The translations under genes and the position numbers were made by a program. Under the pieces are notes generated by a model. It saw only the letters and a list, made by a program, of their open reading frames with translations, made no database searches and was not told the origin of the DNA. DNA of 64,000 bases from a bacterium (GTDB lineage Bacteria > Chloroflexota > Anaerolineae > Caldilineales > Caldilineaceae). The stretch spans positions 95,814-159,813 of the forward strand of contig WGMT01000006.1 of the NCBI GenBank assembly GCA_016124945.1, in the 5' to 3' direction. The number at the start of each line of letters is the position of its first letter. Positions within the stretch are counted from its first letter, which is position 1. Shown here piece after piece: positions 44,472 through 54,336 of this stretch.

Positions 44472-44738
44472 ATGGCACCAACGAGTACATTGCACTTAAC
44501 CATACCCTATCCAAATGATCTGCTTCTTTCGCTGAAGTTAACACCGGAGAGTTTTGAAACTGAAGCACGCATGCTCTTGGCTATCAAACTATACGAGCAA
44601 GGGCGTGTGACCACAGGGATGGGAGCACAAATTGCCGGAATTGACCGGGTGACATTCATCTTTGAATTGGATAAGTATGGCTTGTCACCCATTGGCGTTG
44701 CCCCAGATGAGTTGGAGTCAGACCTAGCCAATGCCTGA
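44472..44738 (+). CDS. UPF0175-family antitoxin
   Basis: 88 residues from the ATG at 44472. The core TPESFETEARMLLAIKLYEQG, then GMGAQIAGIDRVTFIFELDKYG is diagnostic of UPF0175, a small helix-turn-helix-like family found before PIN-like DUF3368 genes. It overlaps the next gene by 8 bases. The same frame is open upstream through the eamA remnant by chance, but the start with the usual family N-terminus is here. Confidence 0.88.
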   Translation: MAPTSTLHLTIPYPNDLLLSLKLTPESFETEARMLLAIKLYEQGRVTTGMGAQIAGIDRVTFIFELDKYGLSPIGVAPDELESDLANA

Positions 44739-45225
44739 TGCTAAGCGAATTGTCATCTGCAACACAACGCCCATTATCTCACTTTCTCTCATCCAGAAAC
44801 TCGATTTATTGCAACATCTCTATCACGAAGTATGGATTCCGTCGGCAGTCGAGTCAGAAATCCTGGCTGGCGGAATGCGAGCCGGCGCAAACGAAGTCAG
44901 GTCTGCGCCGTACATAAAGACAAAACCGCTGAAGGATGTAGGCCGTGCAGATTTGCTGAGTGATCTGGATCGAGGTGAAGCCGAGGTAATCGCTTTAGCT
45001 CTAGAATGCTCTGCCGATCTGGTTATTATCGATGAGCGACTAGGTCGCCTGCACGCCCAACGGCTTCAGATCCCGGTTACAGGTGTATTGGGTGTCTTGC
45101 TTAGAGCAAAACAAAGCGGCCTCGTATCCGCACTTGCACCGCTCATCACCCAACTACGCCGTGCCAGGATTCGGTTAAGTGATGACGTGGTTGATCGTGT
45201 GTTAAGAATAGCTGGCGAAAAGTAG
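44731..45225 (+). CDS. DUF3368 PIN-like toxin
   Basis: 164 residues. Starts with the PIN-type VICNTTPIISLSLIQKLDLL (Asn in place of the usual first Asp, as is common in this family), WIPSAVESEILAGG, the DLDRGEAEVIALALE helix and DLVIIDERLGRLHAQ. Paired with the overlapping UPF0175 gene, this is a standard TA module. The pair looks intact. Confidence 0.88.
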   Translation: MPDAKRIVICNTTPIISLSLIQKLDLLQHLYHEVWIPSAVESEILAGGMRAGANEVRSAPYIKTKPLKDVGRADLLSDLDRGEAEVIALALECSADLVIIDERLGRLHAQRLQIPVTGVLGVLLRAKQSGLVSALAPLITQLRRARIRLSDDVVDRVLRIAGEK

Positions 45226-45356
45226 CTACACATCCACCGAGCACCCCCCAATCCCCAACCCGCCATCCCCCCCATTGACCCCACCCACCCCACGCCGTAC
45301 AATAGCATCATCACCCTGCTCCCTCCCGCCCCACCGACTTCCGAGAGGAGGCACTT

Positions 45357-48300
45357 ATGCCTGCCATTCGCCGTCCCCTTCAAATTGCCCGCCCGGTTCT
45401 CTTCGCCGCCATCCTGTTGACCCTGCTCCTAAGCGGACAGTCCGCCTCGTTCGCAGCCGGGCCGCCGCCGGTGCAGACCTTCTACATCCCCCTGCCCGAG
45501 GACCATGTCCTGCAGGCGCTGCGCTCCATCTACCCAGGATCGCCCACCTGCGCCGTCAACGTGGCCGTGCCCAGCAGCCCGATCAACACCTACATCTCCA
45601 TCTCCATCATCTCCGACGGCACCATCATCTACTACGACCACTGGGAAGACGGCTTCGAGGTGGACCCGTCCAGCCCGCTCCAGCCGACTACCGAGATCTG
45701 GGGAGACGGCAACGCCGCCAACGGCGCGCCCCCCGGCATCCCCGCGGACCTGCTCAACGCCGACACGGTGATCATCCTCGACAACGAGGTGAACACCACG
45801 ACGTTGGCTTCGGTAATTGACTTTGACGGCGGCGACCGTGTCTCGTCTTCGCGCATCGTCGCCATGACCCGCGCCGCCTGGGCCACCGGCTCCGAGACGC
45901 TCCTGGCCGGCGCCGTGGAAGTCTACGACACCTTCCGCTGGGGACAGAACTTCCGCGCCCCCGTGGGCGAAAATGTGGACGTGGCCAACCAGCTTTTCGA
46001 GTACACCAGCCTCTCGATCATGGCCGCAACCGACAACACCACCGTCGCCATCGACGCCGACGCTGACGGCATCGCCGAAATCAACATCACCCTCGATCGC
46101 GGCGAGTCTTACCTGCTCGACGGTGGTGTGCAGGCAGGCGGCGCAGTCAACGCCAACGCGCCGATCCAGGTGGCCATGATCACCGGCGACCGCTGTGACA
46201 CCTACGAATCGCGCTGGTACGTCCTCTTCCCTGACGAGCAGTGGAGCGACAGCTATTACAGCCCCGTGGGCACCATCTCCGGCGATGGCACACGCGTCTT
46301 CCTCTACAACCCGGCACAGACCGCCTTGAGCGTCTCGTGGCGCACGGTGGGCGGCGCGCAGACGGCGATCACCGTGCCTGCCCGCGGCGTAAATTCAGCC
46401 ACCGTGCCCAACAACTCCGGCGCACACTTCTTCACCGACGGATCGCCCTTCATCGCCGTCGCTGCGGTGGGCGCGTCGGGCAGCGCAGGTTTCAACTCTC
46501 GCGCCGACTGGGGCTTTTCGCTCGTCCCTGAAGAACAGCTCACGGCGCAGATCCTCGTCGGCCTGGGCATTGGACGCGACCCCACCAGCGCCGTCAACCC
46601 CACCGAAAACGGCAGCCCCGTCTGGGTGACAGCCGTCCTGCCCGACGGTGTCAGCGCGCCGGTTGACGTCTGCGCCGACTTCGACGGTGACAACGTCGGC
46701 GCGTTGACCGACGCCTTCGGCTTCAAATACGACGCCCGCTACACGCTCAACCCGCTGGCAAGCCAGAAGATCTACGACAGCGACGGCGACCAGACCGGCA
46801 TGGTCGTCTACGTCTGTGACACCGACGCCAACGTGGCCGACGCCAAACTCGCCGCCGCCTGGGGACAGGCCCCCGGCGTCGCCAGCGCCGCTGCGCCAGG
46901 ACTTGATCTGGGCACCACCGCCCCGCCCGCCGCCACCTTCTTCGCCGGCAAAGGCGCAACTTTGGCCGTCGATCCTGACGGCGACGCAGAGTTCAGCCCA
47001 GGCGACACCGTGGAATACGAAGTGGTGGTGGGCAATGCCAGCCGTGTGCCCATCGCCTCGGCCACCATCAGCGACACCGTGCCTGCCCACACCGTTTACG
47101 TCCCCGACAGCACGACGTTTAACGACGGCGTTACGACTGTGGCGATTGCCGACAGCCCAACCGGCACCCCCTTCCCGCTGGACGACGGCGGCGTGACGCT
47201 TACCGATCTGCCTGTGCGCGGCCTCTTTACGATCCGCTTCCGCGTCGTCGTGGACAACCCCTTCCCGCCCACGGTGCCCTCGATTGAGAACACCGCCACC
47301 GTCTTCGTGGGGCGCGAATCGGCGCGGCCTACCGTGGAAACGCCCATCGACCGCGATCCCGCAATCGTCATCGAGAAATCAACTTTGGGGATCGACGCCG
47401 ACGTGCCGCCCGGCCCGCTAGTGCGCCCCAACGATCCCATTACGTGGAGCTACCGCATCACCAACAGCGGCGAAGTGACGCTCACCAACGTCGTCGTCAC
47501 CGACAGCGTGGCCGGGGTGACACCCGTCTACGTTAGCGGCGACGACGGCAACAACATCCTCGATCCCAACGAAAGCTGGACTTACCAGGCCACAGGGTCG
47601 GCCGTCAGTGGACAGTACGCCAACGTCGGTTACGTACAGGCCCAGGCTGCCGACGGCGACATCGGACGCGACAACGACCCAAGCCACTACTTCGGCGTCC
47701 TCGCAGGGATCGACATTGCGAAAACAGTCGATCGCCCTGTGATCGTGAGCGGCGACAGCGTCACCTACACCGTCAGCATCTCAAATACCGGCAACGTTGC
47801 TCTGGTCCAACCCAATGCAACCGATCCCCTCTGCCCGCTGATTTTCATAAATGGCGACAATGGCAACGGCATCCTCGATCTGGGTGAAATCTGGCGCTAC
47901 ACCTGCACCCGCGCCCTTACGGCAGACGTTACCAACACCGCCGTCGCCTCAGGCGTGGACCCGCTGGGCGCCACCGTCACCGACAGCGCCACCATCGGCG
48001 TGGACGTGATCAACCCTGCCATCGCCCTGGACAAGAGCGTCTCGCCCGTCACGGTGCGGGCGGGGGGCGGCGTCACCTACACTTTGGCCGTCTCCAACCC
48101 CGGCGACGTGCCGCTGACCAACATCGATCTGATCGACGACACCTGCGCGCCGCTCGTCTTCGTGGGCGGCGACAATGCCAACAGCGTCCTCGACCCCGCC
48201 GAAACGTGGACCTACCGCTGCACCGCCACACCCACGGCAGACGTCACCAACACTGCATCTGTCACCGGCATTGATCCGCTGGGCAACAGGTTAAACGCCG

Positions 48301-50270
48301 CCGACAGCGCCACGGTGGACGTGATCAACCCTGCCGTCTCCCTGCGCAAGGACGCCTCCGCGCCGGTGGTGCTCAGTGGGACGACCGTCACCTACACCCT
48401 CGTCGTCACCAATGCCGGCGACGTGCCGCTCAACAGCCTGAATGTGACGGATGATTTGTGCAGCCCCGTGGTCTGGGACGGCGGCGATACCAACGGTAAT
48501 TTCTTGCTCGACCTTGCCGAAAGTTGGATCTATCGCTGTAGCATGCCCCTCACGGTGGACACGACGAACAACGCGCGTGTTGTTGCCGCCGACCCGCTCA
48601 ATGGGCCAGTCAGCGCGCAAGACAGCGCCTTCGTCGACGTGATCAACCCGGCGCTGGCGTTGCAGAAAGTCGCCTCGCCCACCACCTTGCTCAGCGGCGG
48701 CGTCGTCACCTACAGCTACACCGTCACCAATCCCGGCGACGTGGCCATCACCAACCTTGCCCTGGCAGACGACACCTGTAGCCCCGTCACCTTAACCGGC
48801 GGCGACGCCAACAGCAACGCCGCCCTCGAACCCACCGAAACGTGGGCCTACACCTGCGTCGTCACCGTCACCGCGGACATCACCAACACTGCCACCCTCA
48901 CCGGCCTCGATCCGCTGAGCAACCTGCTCACCGTCACCGACACAGCAACGGTGGACGTCATCGCGCCTGCCATCGCATTGGGCAAGGTTGGATCAGCGCT
49001 GGCGGTGCAGCCCGGTGAAACGGTCTTCTACACCTACACCGTCACCAACCCGGGCGATTCGCCCCTGCAAAATGTGACGCTCTCCGACGACAAGTGCAGC
49101 CCTGTCACCTTCCTCGACGGCGACGCCGGCGGCGACAATATCCTCGCGGCGGGTGAAGTATGGCGCTACACGTGCAGCGCCGCCATCACCGAGGCCACCA
49201 CCAATATCGCCGTCGTCACCGCGCAGGACCCGGCGGGCAACGCCGTGCGCGCCGAAGACAGCTTCCACGTTGTCATCGGCCTCGTTTACCTGCCCATTAT
49301 CCAGGGCCCACCGCCGCCGCCCGTCCCCTGCCCGCCACCGGACGGTTGTCCCATCCCTGGCGTCGATCAACTCAAGGCCATCGCCGTCCACGAAGGGCGC
49401 AACCGCCTCTTCATCACCAGTCGCGAAAACGATCGCCTGCTCCTGATCGATCCTGTCAACGTGACGGTGTTGGGCCAGGCCGAAACCGGCGATCAACCGT
49501 GGGACGTGGTGGTGGACGAAGGCAGCAATCGCGTCTACGTGAGCAACATCGGCGGCGGCGACGTCTGGGTCTACGACGCCGGGACGCTGGCGGTGACGGC
49601 CAAGATCCCAGTAGGCGGGCAGCCGGCGCTGATGGCGATCCTGCCCGAGCTGGATACTGTCTTTGTGGTGGTGCGCGAAGGCAGCCGCATCGCCGTGATC
49701 CAGGGGACGGAAAAAGTGGCCGATCTGGAATCAGGCGGATCCGGCCCCTACGGCATCACCGCCGATGTGATCAATCAGCGCATCTTCGTCGCCCACCGCG
49801 ATACAGGACATGTCGTCGTCTTCGGCCAGGTCAACGGCACGTGGACGCGCACACGCGGTCCCCTCTTTGAGGACGGACGCACGATGTTCGACATCGCCTA
49901 CAACCCGGCCAACAACAAGTTCTACCTCGTCTACGCCAACGCCGCCGGTGAATGGTTCCTCGACGTGTGGAAGCCCGAAGCCGGGCCGTTGTGGGGTCAG
50001 GTGCGCATTGCCATCCCCATCGGCAGCGGCGGCGACCTCAAAGATCCGCTCGTAGGCGGCACCGGCCTCGCCGTCAGCCCGTTTACCGGGCGGGCGTACA
50101 ACGTCAACACAGGGGCGCGTAGTTTGACGGTCCTCGACAGGGAGACCAACGGCATCGTGGACAACGTCGGCCTTGGCGAAGATCCCTTCTCGATTGCCAT
50201 CGACGGCACACGCGGCACCGTCTACGTGGGGTTGCGCACGCCGGGGCGGTTGGTGAAGATTGAAGAGTAG
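45357..50270 (+). CDS. Giant cell-surface protein: DUF11 repeats plus C-terminal beta-propeller
   Basis: 1637 residues behind GAGAGGAGG. A signal peptide (about 1-34). Residues about 40-530 are a large beta-rich region (YIPLPEDHVLQALRSIYPGS, then repeated DGTIIYYDHWEDGFEVD-type surface motifs). Residues about 535-780 have two classical DUF11/CARDB-like modules. Residues about 783-1308 are five close repeats of about 105 residues, each with VTYTxxVSNxGDVPL, a DDTCxPV strand, GGDxNxNxxLDPxExWxYxC and ADVTNTAxVTGxDPLG. A Pro-rich linker (LPIIQGPPPPPVPCPPPDGC) leads to a YncE/SMP-30-like propeller (about 1332-1637: LFITSRENDRLLLIDPVNV, VYVSNIGGGDVWVYDAGTL). No sortase motif or terminal anchor. 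Probably an extracellular adhesin/scaffold. Confidence 0.9.
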   Translation: MPAIRRPLQIARPVLFAAILLTLLLSGQSASFAAGPPPVQTFYIPLPEDHVLQALRSIYPGSPTCAVNVAVPSSPINTYISISIISDGTIIYYDHWEDGFEVDPSSPLQPTTEIWGDGNAANGAPPGIPADLLNADTVIILDNEVNTTTLASVIDFDGGDRVSSSRIVAMTRAAWATGSETLLAGAVEVYDTFRWGQNFRAPVGENVDVANQLFEYTSLSIMAATDNTTVAIDADADGIAEINITLDRGESYLLDGGVQAGGAVNANAPIQVAMITGDRCDTYESRWYVLFPDEQWSDSYYSPVGTISGDGTRVFLYNPAQTALSVSWRTVGGAQTAITVPARGVNSATVPNNSGAHFFTDGSPFIAVAAVGASGSAGFNSRADWGFSLVPEEQLTAQILVGLGIGRDPTSAVNPTENGSPVWVTAVLPDGVSAPVDVCADFDGDNVGALTDAFGFKYDARYTLNPLASQKIYDSDGDQTGMVVYVCDTDANVADAKLAAAWGQAPGVASAAAPGLDLGTTAPPAATFFAGKGATLAVDPDGDAEFSPGDTVEYEVVVGNASRVPIASATISDTVPAHTVYVPDSTTFNDGVTTVAIADSPTGTPFPLDDGGVTLTDLPVRGLFTIRFRVVVDNPFPPTVPSIENTATVFVGRESARPTVETPIDRDPAIVIEKSTLGIDADVPPGPLVRPNDPITWSYRITNSGEVTLTNVVVTDSVAGVTPVYVSGDDGNNILDPNESWTYQATGSAVSGQYANVGYVQAQAADGDIGRDNDPSHYFGVLAGIDIAKTVDRPVIVSGDSVTYTVSISNTGNVALVQPNATDPLCPLIFINGDNGNGILDLGEIWRYTCTRALTADVTNTAVASGVDPLGATVTDSATIGVDVINPAIALDKSVSPVTVRAGGGVTYTLAVSNPGDVPLTNIDLIDDTCAPLVFVGGDNANSVLDPAETWTYRCTATPTADVTNTASVTGIDPLGNRLNAADSATVDVINPAVSLRKDASAPVVLSGTTVTYTLVVTNAGDVPLNSLNVTDDLCSPVVWDGGDTNGNFLLDLAESWIYRCSMPLTVDTTNNARVVAADPLNGPVSAQDSAFVDVINPALALQKVASPTTLLSGGVVTYSYTVTNPGDVAITNLALADDTCSPVTLTGGDANSNAALEPTETWAYTCVVTVTADITNTATLTGLDPLSNLLTVTDTATVDVIAPAIALGKVGSALAVQPGETVFYTYTVTNPGDSPLQNVTLSDDKCSPVTFLDGDAGGDNILAAGEVWRYTCSAAITEATTNIAVVTAQDPAGNAVRAEDSFHVVIGLVYLPIIQGPPPPPVPCPPPDGCPIPGVDQLKAIAVHEGRNRLFITSRENDRLLLIDPVNVTVLGQAETGDQPWDVVVDEGSNRVYVSNIGGGDVWVYDAGTLAVTAKIPVGGQPALMAILPELDTVFVVVREGSRIAVIQGTEKVADLESGGSGPYGITADVINQRIFVAHRDTGHVVVFGQVNGTWTRTRGPLFEDGRTMFDIAYNPANNKFYLVYANAAGEWFLDVWKPEAGPLWGQVRIAIPIGSGGDLKDPLVGGTGLAVSPFTGRAYNVNTGARSLTVLDRETNGIVDNVGLGEDPFSIAIDGTRGTVYVGLRTPGRLVKIEE

Positions 50271-50329
50271 TGTGTGTCCACTCGCCCTTAATCGCCTAAC
50301 CTCACCGAATTTGATGTGATTTTGGGGTC

Positions 50330-50376
50330 AAAGCGGCTGCCGAGAAGATTTGTTTCGTCTTCTCGGCAGCCGCTTT
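50330..50376 (+). terminator. 19-bp perfect inverted repeat after the giant surface protein
   Basis: Arms 50330-50348 and 50358-50376 are exact complements with a 9-base loop. They end in AAAG/CTTT. Likely terminator. Confidence 0.8.
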
Positions 50377-50674
50377 GTCGCGTCTACGGGCGATGAGATT
50401 TCGCAATCTACGTTCAGTCCGTCTACAGGACAACATACCAGGGTTGGGGAGGGGTTCTGGAATCCTCGATTTCAAAATGACCATACTCCAGATCGAAGGA
50501 AGAGACGCCGCGCTAGAGCCCACAAGATATGTCCCCAATTGTGTACAGCTTTGTGTCTCTATCCGTTGACTTCGCGCAGTGGGGCAACCATAGTGTTAGG
50601 GTGGCAAAGTGCCAGAAACTGACGTATGTAAACTGGCATGTGTTAAGAATCCCCCAAACAGGAGAAATAAAACA
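50377..50674. other. Intergenic region, no gene recognised
   Basis: Short open frames on both strands carry no recognisable domain and lack ribosome sites. Nothing else stands out. Confidence 0.5.
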
Positions 50675-51136
50675 ATGAAGCAAGTACTTAGGACGGTTCG
50701 TATCGTTCTCCTCTTGAGCTTCGCGTTTGTGCTGGCCGGCTGTGGCCTATTCGGTGGCGCGGAACGAGAACGTCAACAGGACAACGTACAGATCTCAGAA
50801 GGCGTCGAACTTGGGCGCGTGGTCACCGCCGAAGGCGTCGGCCAGGACAACGCCCCGGTCCAGGTCACGGATCGGTTCAACGCCTCACAGGATTTCATCT
50901 ACGTGGTGGCCGAGGCCGATTACATTGAGCAAGGCACATCGCTCTTCGCCCGCTGGTATCGAGACGGCGAACCCTTTGAAGATAGCAGCGAAATCACTGC
51001 CAACCAGGATTACAGCAACACCTACATCGAATTCCATCTTGAAAATCTGGAAAATCGCATGGAAGAGGGCGAGTACAGCGTGCAACTCTTCGTCAACGGA
51101 AATCCTGTGGAGTCGGTAGATTTTACTGTCGAGTAG
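50675..51136 (+). CDS. Small lipoprotein of unknown function
   Basis: 153 residues from the ATG at 50675 (GGAG 10 bases upstream). The lipoprotein signal has Cys23 (FVLAGC). The outer part is a single beta-sandwich-like domain (FIYVVAEADYIEQGTSLFAR, EGEYSVQLFVNGNPVESVDFTVE). The pattern resembles a domain seen in other extracellular Chloroflexota proteins but I cannot name it. Followed by a small membrane protein gene. Confidence 0.8.
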   Translation: MKQVLRTVRIVLLLSFAFVLAGCGLFGGAERERQQDNVQISEGVELGRVVTAEGVGQDNAPVQVTDRFNASQDFIYVVAEADYIEQGTSLFARWYRDGEPFEDSSEITANQDYSNTYIEFHLENLENRMEEGEYSVQLFVNGNPVESVDFTVE

Positions 51137-51177
51137 CGCTATCTATCGCGCCACCCTAAAAAATTGAGGAGAGCAAC

Positions 51178-51564
51178 GTGGATACAACAACGATTGTTAT
51201 CATTGCCATTGTCGTTATTTTACTGGCGCTGTTCCTGTTCAGGCGTAGCCGCCCAGCCCCCCGCGGCACCTACGACGACGAGAACGTGCGTAGTAGTGGC
51301 AGCATTGGCAGCGGCACACGCGCCTACGATGATCCCAAGACGCGAAGCAGCGGCAGCATCGGCGGTCAGAACCGTGGCTATGATTCCCCCGACCATGAAA
51401 GCAGCGGCAGCATCGGCGCAGCAGATCGAGATCGTAGACGCAACCGAGATGACGTAGACGATGAGCGCACCGCATTCGGTGAAAAAACACGGCGCAACCG
51501 ACGCACAGAAGATCGCCAACACGACGACGACCGTTTCAAGAGCGGCGGCAGCTTCGGCGGGTAA
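51178..51564 (+). CDS. Small membrane protein with SSGSIG repeats
   Basis: 128 residues from a GTG at 51178 (GAGGAGAG upstream). One N-terminal helix (about 4-21, TTIVIIAIVVILLALFLF) then a hydrophilic tail with three SSGSIG motifs (about residues 39, 57, 75) and SGGSFGG at the end, separated by Arg/Asp-rich stretches. The tail should face the cytoplasm if the N-terminus is outside. No family recognised. The spacing of the motifs (18 residues) suggests a tandem binding peptide. It follows the lipoprotein gene by 41 bases. Confidence 0.7.
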   Translation: MDTTTIVIIAIVVILLALFLFRRSRPAPRGTYDDENVRSSGSIGSGTRAYDDPKTRSSGSIGGQNRGYDSPDHESSGSIGAADRDRRRNRDDVDDERTAFGEKTRRNRRTEDRQHDDDRFKSGGSFGG

Positions 51565-51605
51565 GGCCCTCACCCCATAGGCGTTAACTTAAACGCCGTA
51601 CAAGC

Positions 51606-51684
51606 AAGTGCCGGGGACTTTTCGCCGCAGCGAGACGAGACATCCACTCCTGGCGACACGTCCAACGTGAAGTCCCCGGCACTT
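51606..51684. terminator. 15-bp inverted repeat between convergent genes
   Basis: AAGTGCCGGGGACTT (51606-51620) pairs with 51670-51684. A second outer pair, GGCGTTAA (51580-51587) and TTAACGCC, (about 51697-51704) encloses it. It lies between the SSGSIG gene and the convergent UvrA-like gene and may end both. Confidence 0.65.
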
Positions 51685-51746
51685 TCGCTCCACCTTATCT
51701 TAACGCCCATGGGAGCTGGGGGCCTCTCCGCATCAGTAAAATTTCC

Positions 51747-53981
51747 CTAAATAAACCGCGCCGTCATGCTCCGCGCATGACCCTTCAACGCGTGTGGTGG
51801 CCCCTCAAAGAGGACCTCCCCACCGGCGTTGCCCCCTTCCGGTCCCAGATCGATTAGCCAATCGGCCTGCCGGATCACGTCCAAATGGTGCTCGATCAGG
51901 ATCACCGTGTTGTGGGCGTCTACCAGCCGCTCGATGATGCCCATCAACAACGTAATGTCCGAGAGGTGCAGGCCGGTGGTGGGTTCGTCCATCACGTAGA
52001 CGCTGCCCTTTTTGTGCAGTTCGGTGGCCAGTTTCAGCCGTTGTCCTTCACCGCCGGAGACTGTACTCAGCGGCTGTCCCAGTTTTAGATAGCTCAACCC
52101 CACATCGTTCATGGCCTGCAACACGGCCTTGACCTTCTTCTCGCTAAAAAAGGCCAGCGCCTCCTCGGCGGTCATGTCCAGCACGTCGCTGATCGTTTTG
52201 CCGCGCAGGTGGTATCCCAATACTTCAGGCTTGAAGCGCTTGCCCTCGCAGATCTCACAGATCGATGTCATCCCCTCCATGAAGGCCAGATCGGTGTAGA
52301 CCACACCCAGCCCGTTGCAGTTAGGACAGCTTCCCTCTGAGTTGAAACTGAATAGCGAAGCGCTGACATCGTTGGCCTTGGCAAACGCCTTGCGGATGTC
52401 GTCCATGATGCCGGTGTAGGTGGTGGGCGCAGAGCGACTGTTGGCTGTCACCCGTGATTGGTCGATCACCAACACATCGGGGTGTTGCGCCAGAAAGACG
52501 TCGTTGATCAACGTACTCTTGCCCGACCCGGCCACCCCGGTGATCACAGTAAGCACGCCGGTGGGGATGTCCACGGTGACGTTTTTGAGGTTGTGCAGAT
52601 TGGCGTTCTTGACCGTCAACTGGCCGGTGGGCTTGCGCACACGCTCCTTGACGGGCAAATGCTGCTTGAGGAAGCGACCGGTGAGCGTGTCCGCCTGTTT
52701 CAGATCTTCGTAGCTGCCCTCGAAAACCACCTCACCGCCGTGGACACCGGCCCTGGGCCCCATGTCCACCACATGATCGGCGATGGCGATCACATCGGGA
52801 TCGTGTTCCACCACCAGCACCGTATTTCCTTTGTCGCGCAACTTCTTGAGCAGACTGTTCATGCGTCCTACGTCGCGGGCATGCAGCCCCACCGTCGGCT
52901 CGTCGAGGATGTAGAGCATCTCGGTAAGGCTGTTGCCCAGGTGACGGATCATCTTGACGCGCTGTGACTCACCGCCGGAGAGGGTGGCCGTCTCTCGGCT
53001 CAGGCTGAGATAGCCCAGGCCGATGTCAATCAAATGGTGCACTCGTTCGCGCAGCCTGCCCGCCACCTTCGCCGCCACAGGATCGGTGAAGTCTTCGAGG
53101 AACTTGATCAACTCGGTCACCTCTAGATCGGAGAGTTCGGCGATATTGCGATCACGGATGCGACAGGCGAGGACGTCCTGCTTGAGCCGCGCCCCCCGGC
53201 AGAGCGGACAGATCTGCGACGTGGTAAAACGCTCGAAGATGGCGCGGTTGCGGTCGGACATGGCGGCGCTGTCTTTTTTGATGTACGAACGGGTGAAACG
53301 TTCGACCAGCCCCTGGTATTGCATGCCAAACTCGCCGAAAGAGACCTTCAACTCCGCGCCGTGTAGTAGCGCCTGGAGTTCGTCGTCGCTGTAGCCCTGA
53401 ATCGGCTTGTCGTTGTCGAAGAGTTCCGAGAAGGTGTAGGTCTTCCAGATCCAGCCGCCCACTTTGAAATCCGGGTGCAGGATCGCCCCATCGTTGAGCG
53501 ACTTGCTGCGATCCAGGAACTTGTCCAGATCAAGTTGCACCGTCTTGCCGATGCCCTCGCACTCGGGGCACATCCCTTGCGGCGTGTTGAACGAAAAGGC
53601 GTAGGCCGGCCCGGCATAGGGTTGCCCAATCCGCGAAAAGAGCAGACGCAGCAACACGGCGATGTCGGTGTAGGTGCCCACCGTCGACCGCGACCCGCCG
53701 CCCACACGCTTCTGATCGATGATGATGGGCGCGTTTAGGTGGTCGATGTGGTCCACATCGGGCTGTCCCAGGTGGGGGAGGAAGCCCTGTACAAAGGCGG
53801 TAAATGTCTCGTTCAACTGGCGCTGTGCTTCGGCAGCAATCGTGTCGAAGACCAGCGACGACTTCCCCGAACCCGAGACGCCGGTAAAGACAGTGATCTT
53901 CTGTTTGGGGATCTGGATCGAAACATCTTTGAGATTGTTCTCCCGCGCACCGTGAACCTCGATGAATTGTCGATCGGTCAT
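51747..53981 (-). CDS. UvrA-like ATPase (short, drug-resistance/UvrA2 type)
   Basis: 744 residues from the ATG at 53981 behind AAGGAG; a longer frame runs through a repeat. Two ABC ATPase halves: Walker [13 protein letters not shown] and [13 protein letters not shown], signatures LSGGESQR and VSGGEGQR, Walker [16 protein letters not shown] and [15 protein letters not shown]. Zinc ligands are in [19 protein letters not shown] and [18 protein letters not shown]. It lacks about 200 residues of the UvrB-binding region of housekeeping UvrA. This shape matches UvrA2/DrrC-type proteins linked to tolerance of DNA-binding compounds. A divergent MerR regulator lies upstream. Confidence 0.92.
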   Translation of the reverse strand: MTDRQFIEVHGARENNLKDVSIQIPKQKITVFTGVSGSGKSSLVFDTIAAEAQRQLNETFTAFVQGFLPHLGQPDVDHIDHLNAPIIIDQKRVGGGSRSTVGTYTDIAVLLRLLFSRIGQPYAGPAYAFSFNTPQGMCPECEGIGKTVQLDLDKFLDRSKSLNDGAILHPDFKVGGWIWKTYTFSELFDNDKPIQGYSDDELQALLHGAELKVSFGEFGMQYQGLVERFTRSYIKKDSAAMSDRNRAIFERFTTSQICPLCRGARLKQDVLACRIRDRNIAELSDLEVTELIKFLEDFTDPVAAKVAGRLRERVHHLIDIGLGYLSLSRETATLSGGESQRVKMIRHLGNSLTEMLYILDEPTVGLHARDVGRMNSLLKKLRDKGNTVLVVEHDPDVIAIADHVVDMGPRAGVHGGEVVFEGSYEDLKQADTLTGRFLKQHLPVKERVRKPTGQLTVKNANLHNLKNVTVDIPTGVLTVITGVAGSGKSTLINDVFLAQHPDVLVIDQSRVTANSRSAPTTYTGIMDDIRKAFAKANDVSASLFSFNSEGSCPNCNGLGVVYTDLAFMEGMTSICEICEGKRFKPEVLGYHLRGKTISDVLDMTAEEALAFFSEKKVKAVLQAMNDVGLSYLKLGQPLSTVSGGEGQRLKLATELHKKGSVYVMDEPTTGLHLSDITLLMGIIERLVDAHNTVILIEHHLDVIRQADWLIDLGPEGGNAGGEVLFEGPPHALKGHARSMTARFI

Positions 53982-54004
53982 CTGTCTCTCCTTGTTTTTG
54001 GGGG

Positions 54005-54146
54005 ATTGGTGACTGGTGACTGGTGATTGGTGATTAGACCTGGTCATGGGTTAACGAATGAACGATGCACAATCTCGTCGCGCATATTGACGCGTCCATT
54101 CACGCCCATGCGTCGAAGCCTAATCACCAGTCACCAATCACCAATT
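54005..54146. repeat. Long inverted repeat of TTGGTGA units
   Basis: Tandem GGTGACT/GGTGATT units (54005-54036) face their complements (54121-54146), with about 84 bases between. It lies in the uvrA-like/merR divergent gap. Confidence 0.65.
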
Positions 54147-54208
54147 ATAGAACATTTATGCAAGTATTGAGGGTTTGTCGGAAAGCAGGTAGACTCTACA
54201 AATAACTA

Positions 54209-54297
54209 GAATAGAACGCGGATTAGGCGGATCAGAGCGGACTGGAACGTAAAAATCTGCCCAGATCCGCTCAATCTGCCCAATCCGCGTTCTATTC
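54209..54297. repeat. 16-bp inverted repeat containing AATAGAACGCGGATT
   Basis: GAATAGAACGCGGATT (54209-54224) and its exact complement (54282-54297). The core is shared with 39.56-39.64 kb and 644-658. It ends 40 bases before the merR start, so it lies in a promoter region, unlike most of the other repeats. Confidence 0.8.
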
Positions 54298-54336
54298 CTC
54301 GCCCATCAAGTCTCTAACAAGACAGGAGAGTCTTGC

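Noticed and set aside
43587..44738. One 383-codon open frame joining PIN, EamA-region and UPF0175 sequence
   Set aside because: The middle is the EamA gene read in a wrong frame; the UPF0175 part has its own ATG and family N-terminus. The open frame is a chance result of GC-rich codon bias.
50350..50622. Small plus-strand frame after the giant surface protein
   Set aside because: It begins in the terminator stem and has no recognisable sequence.
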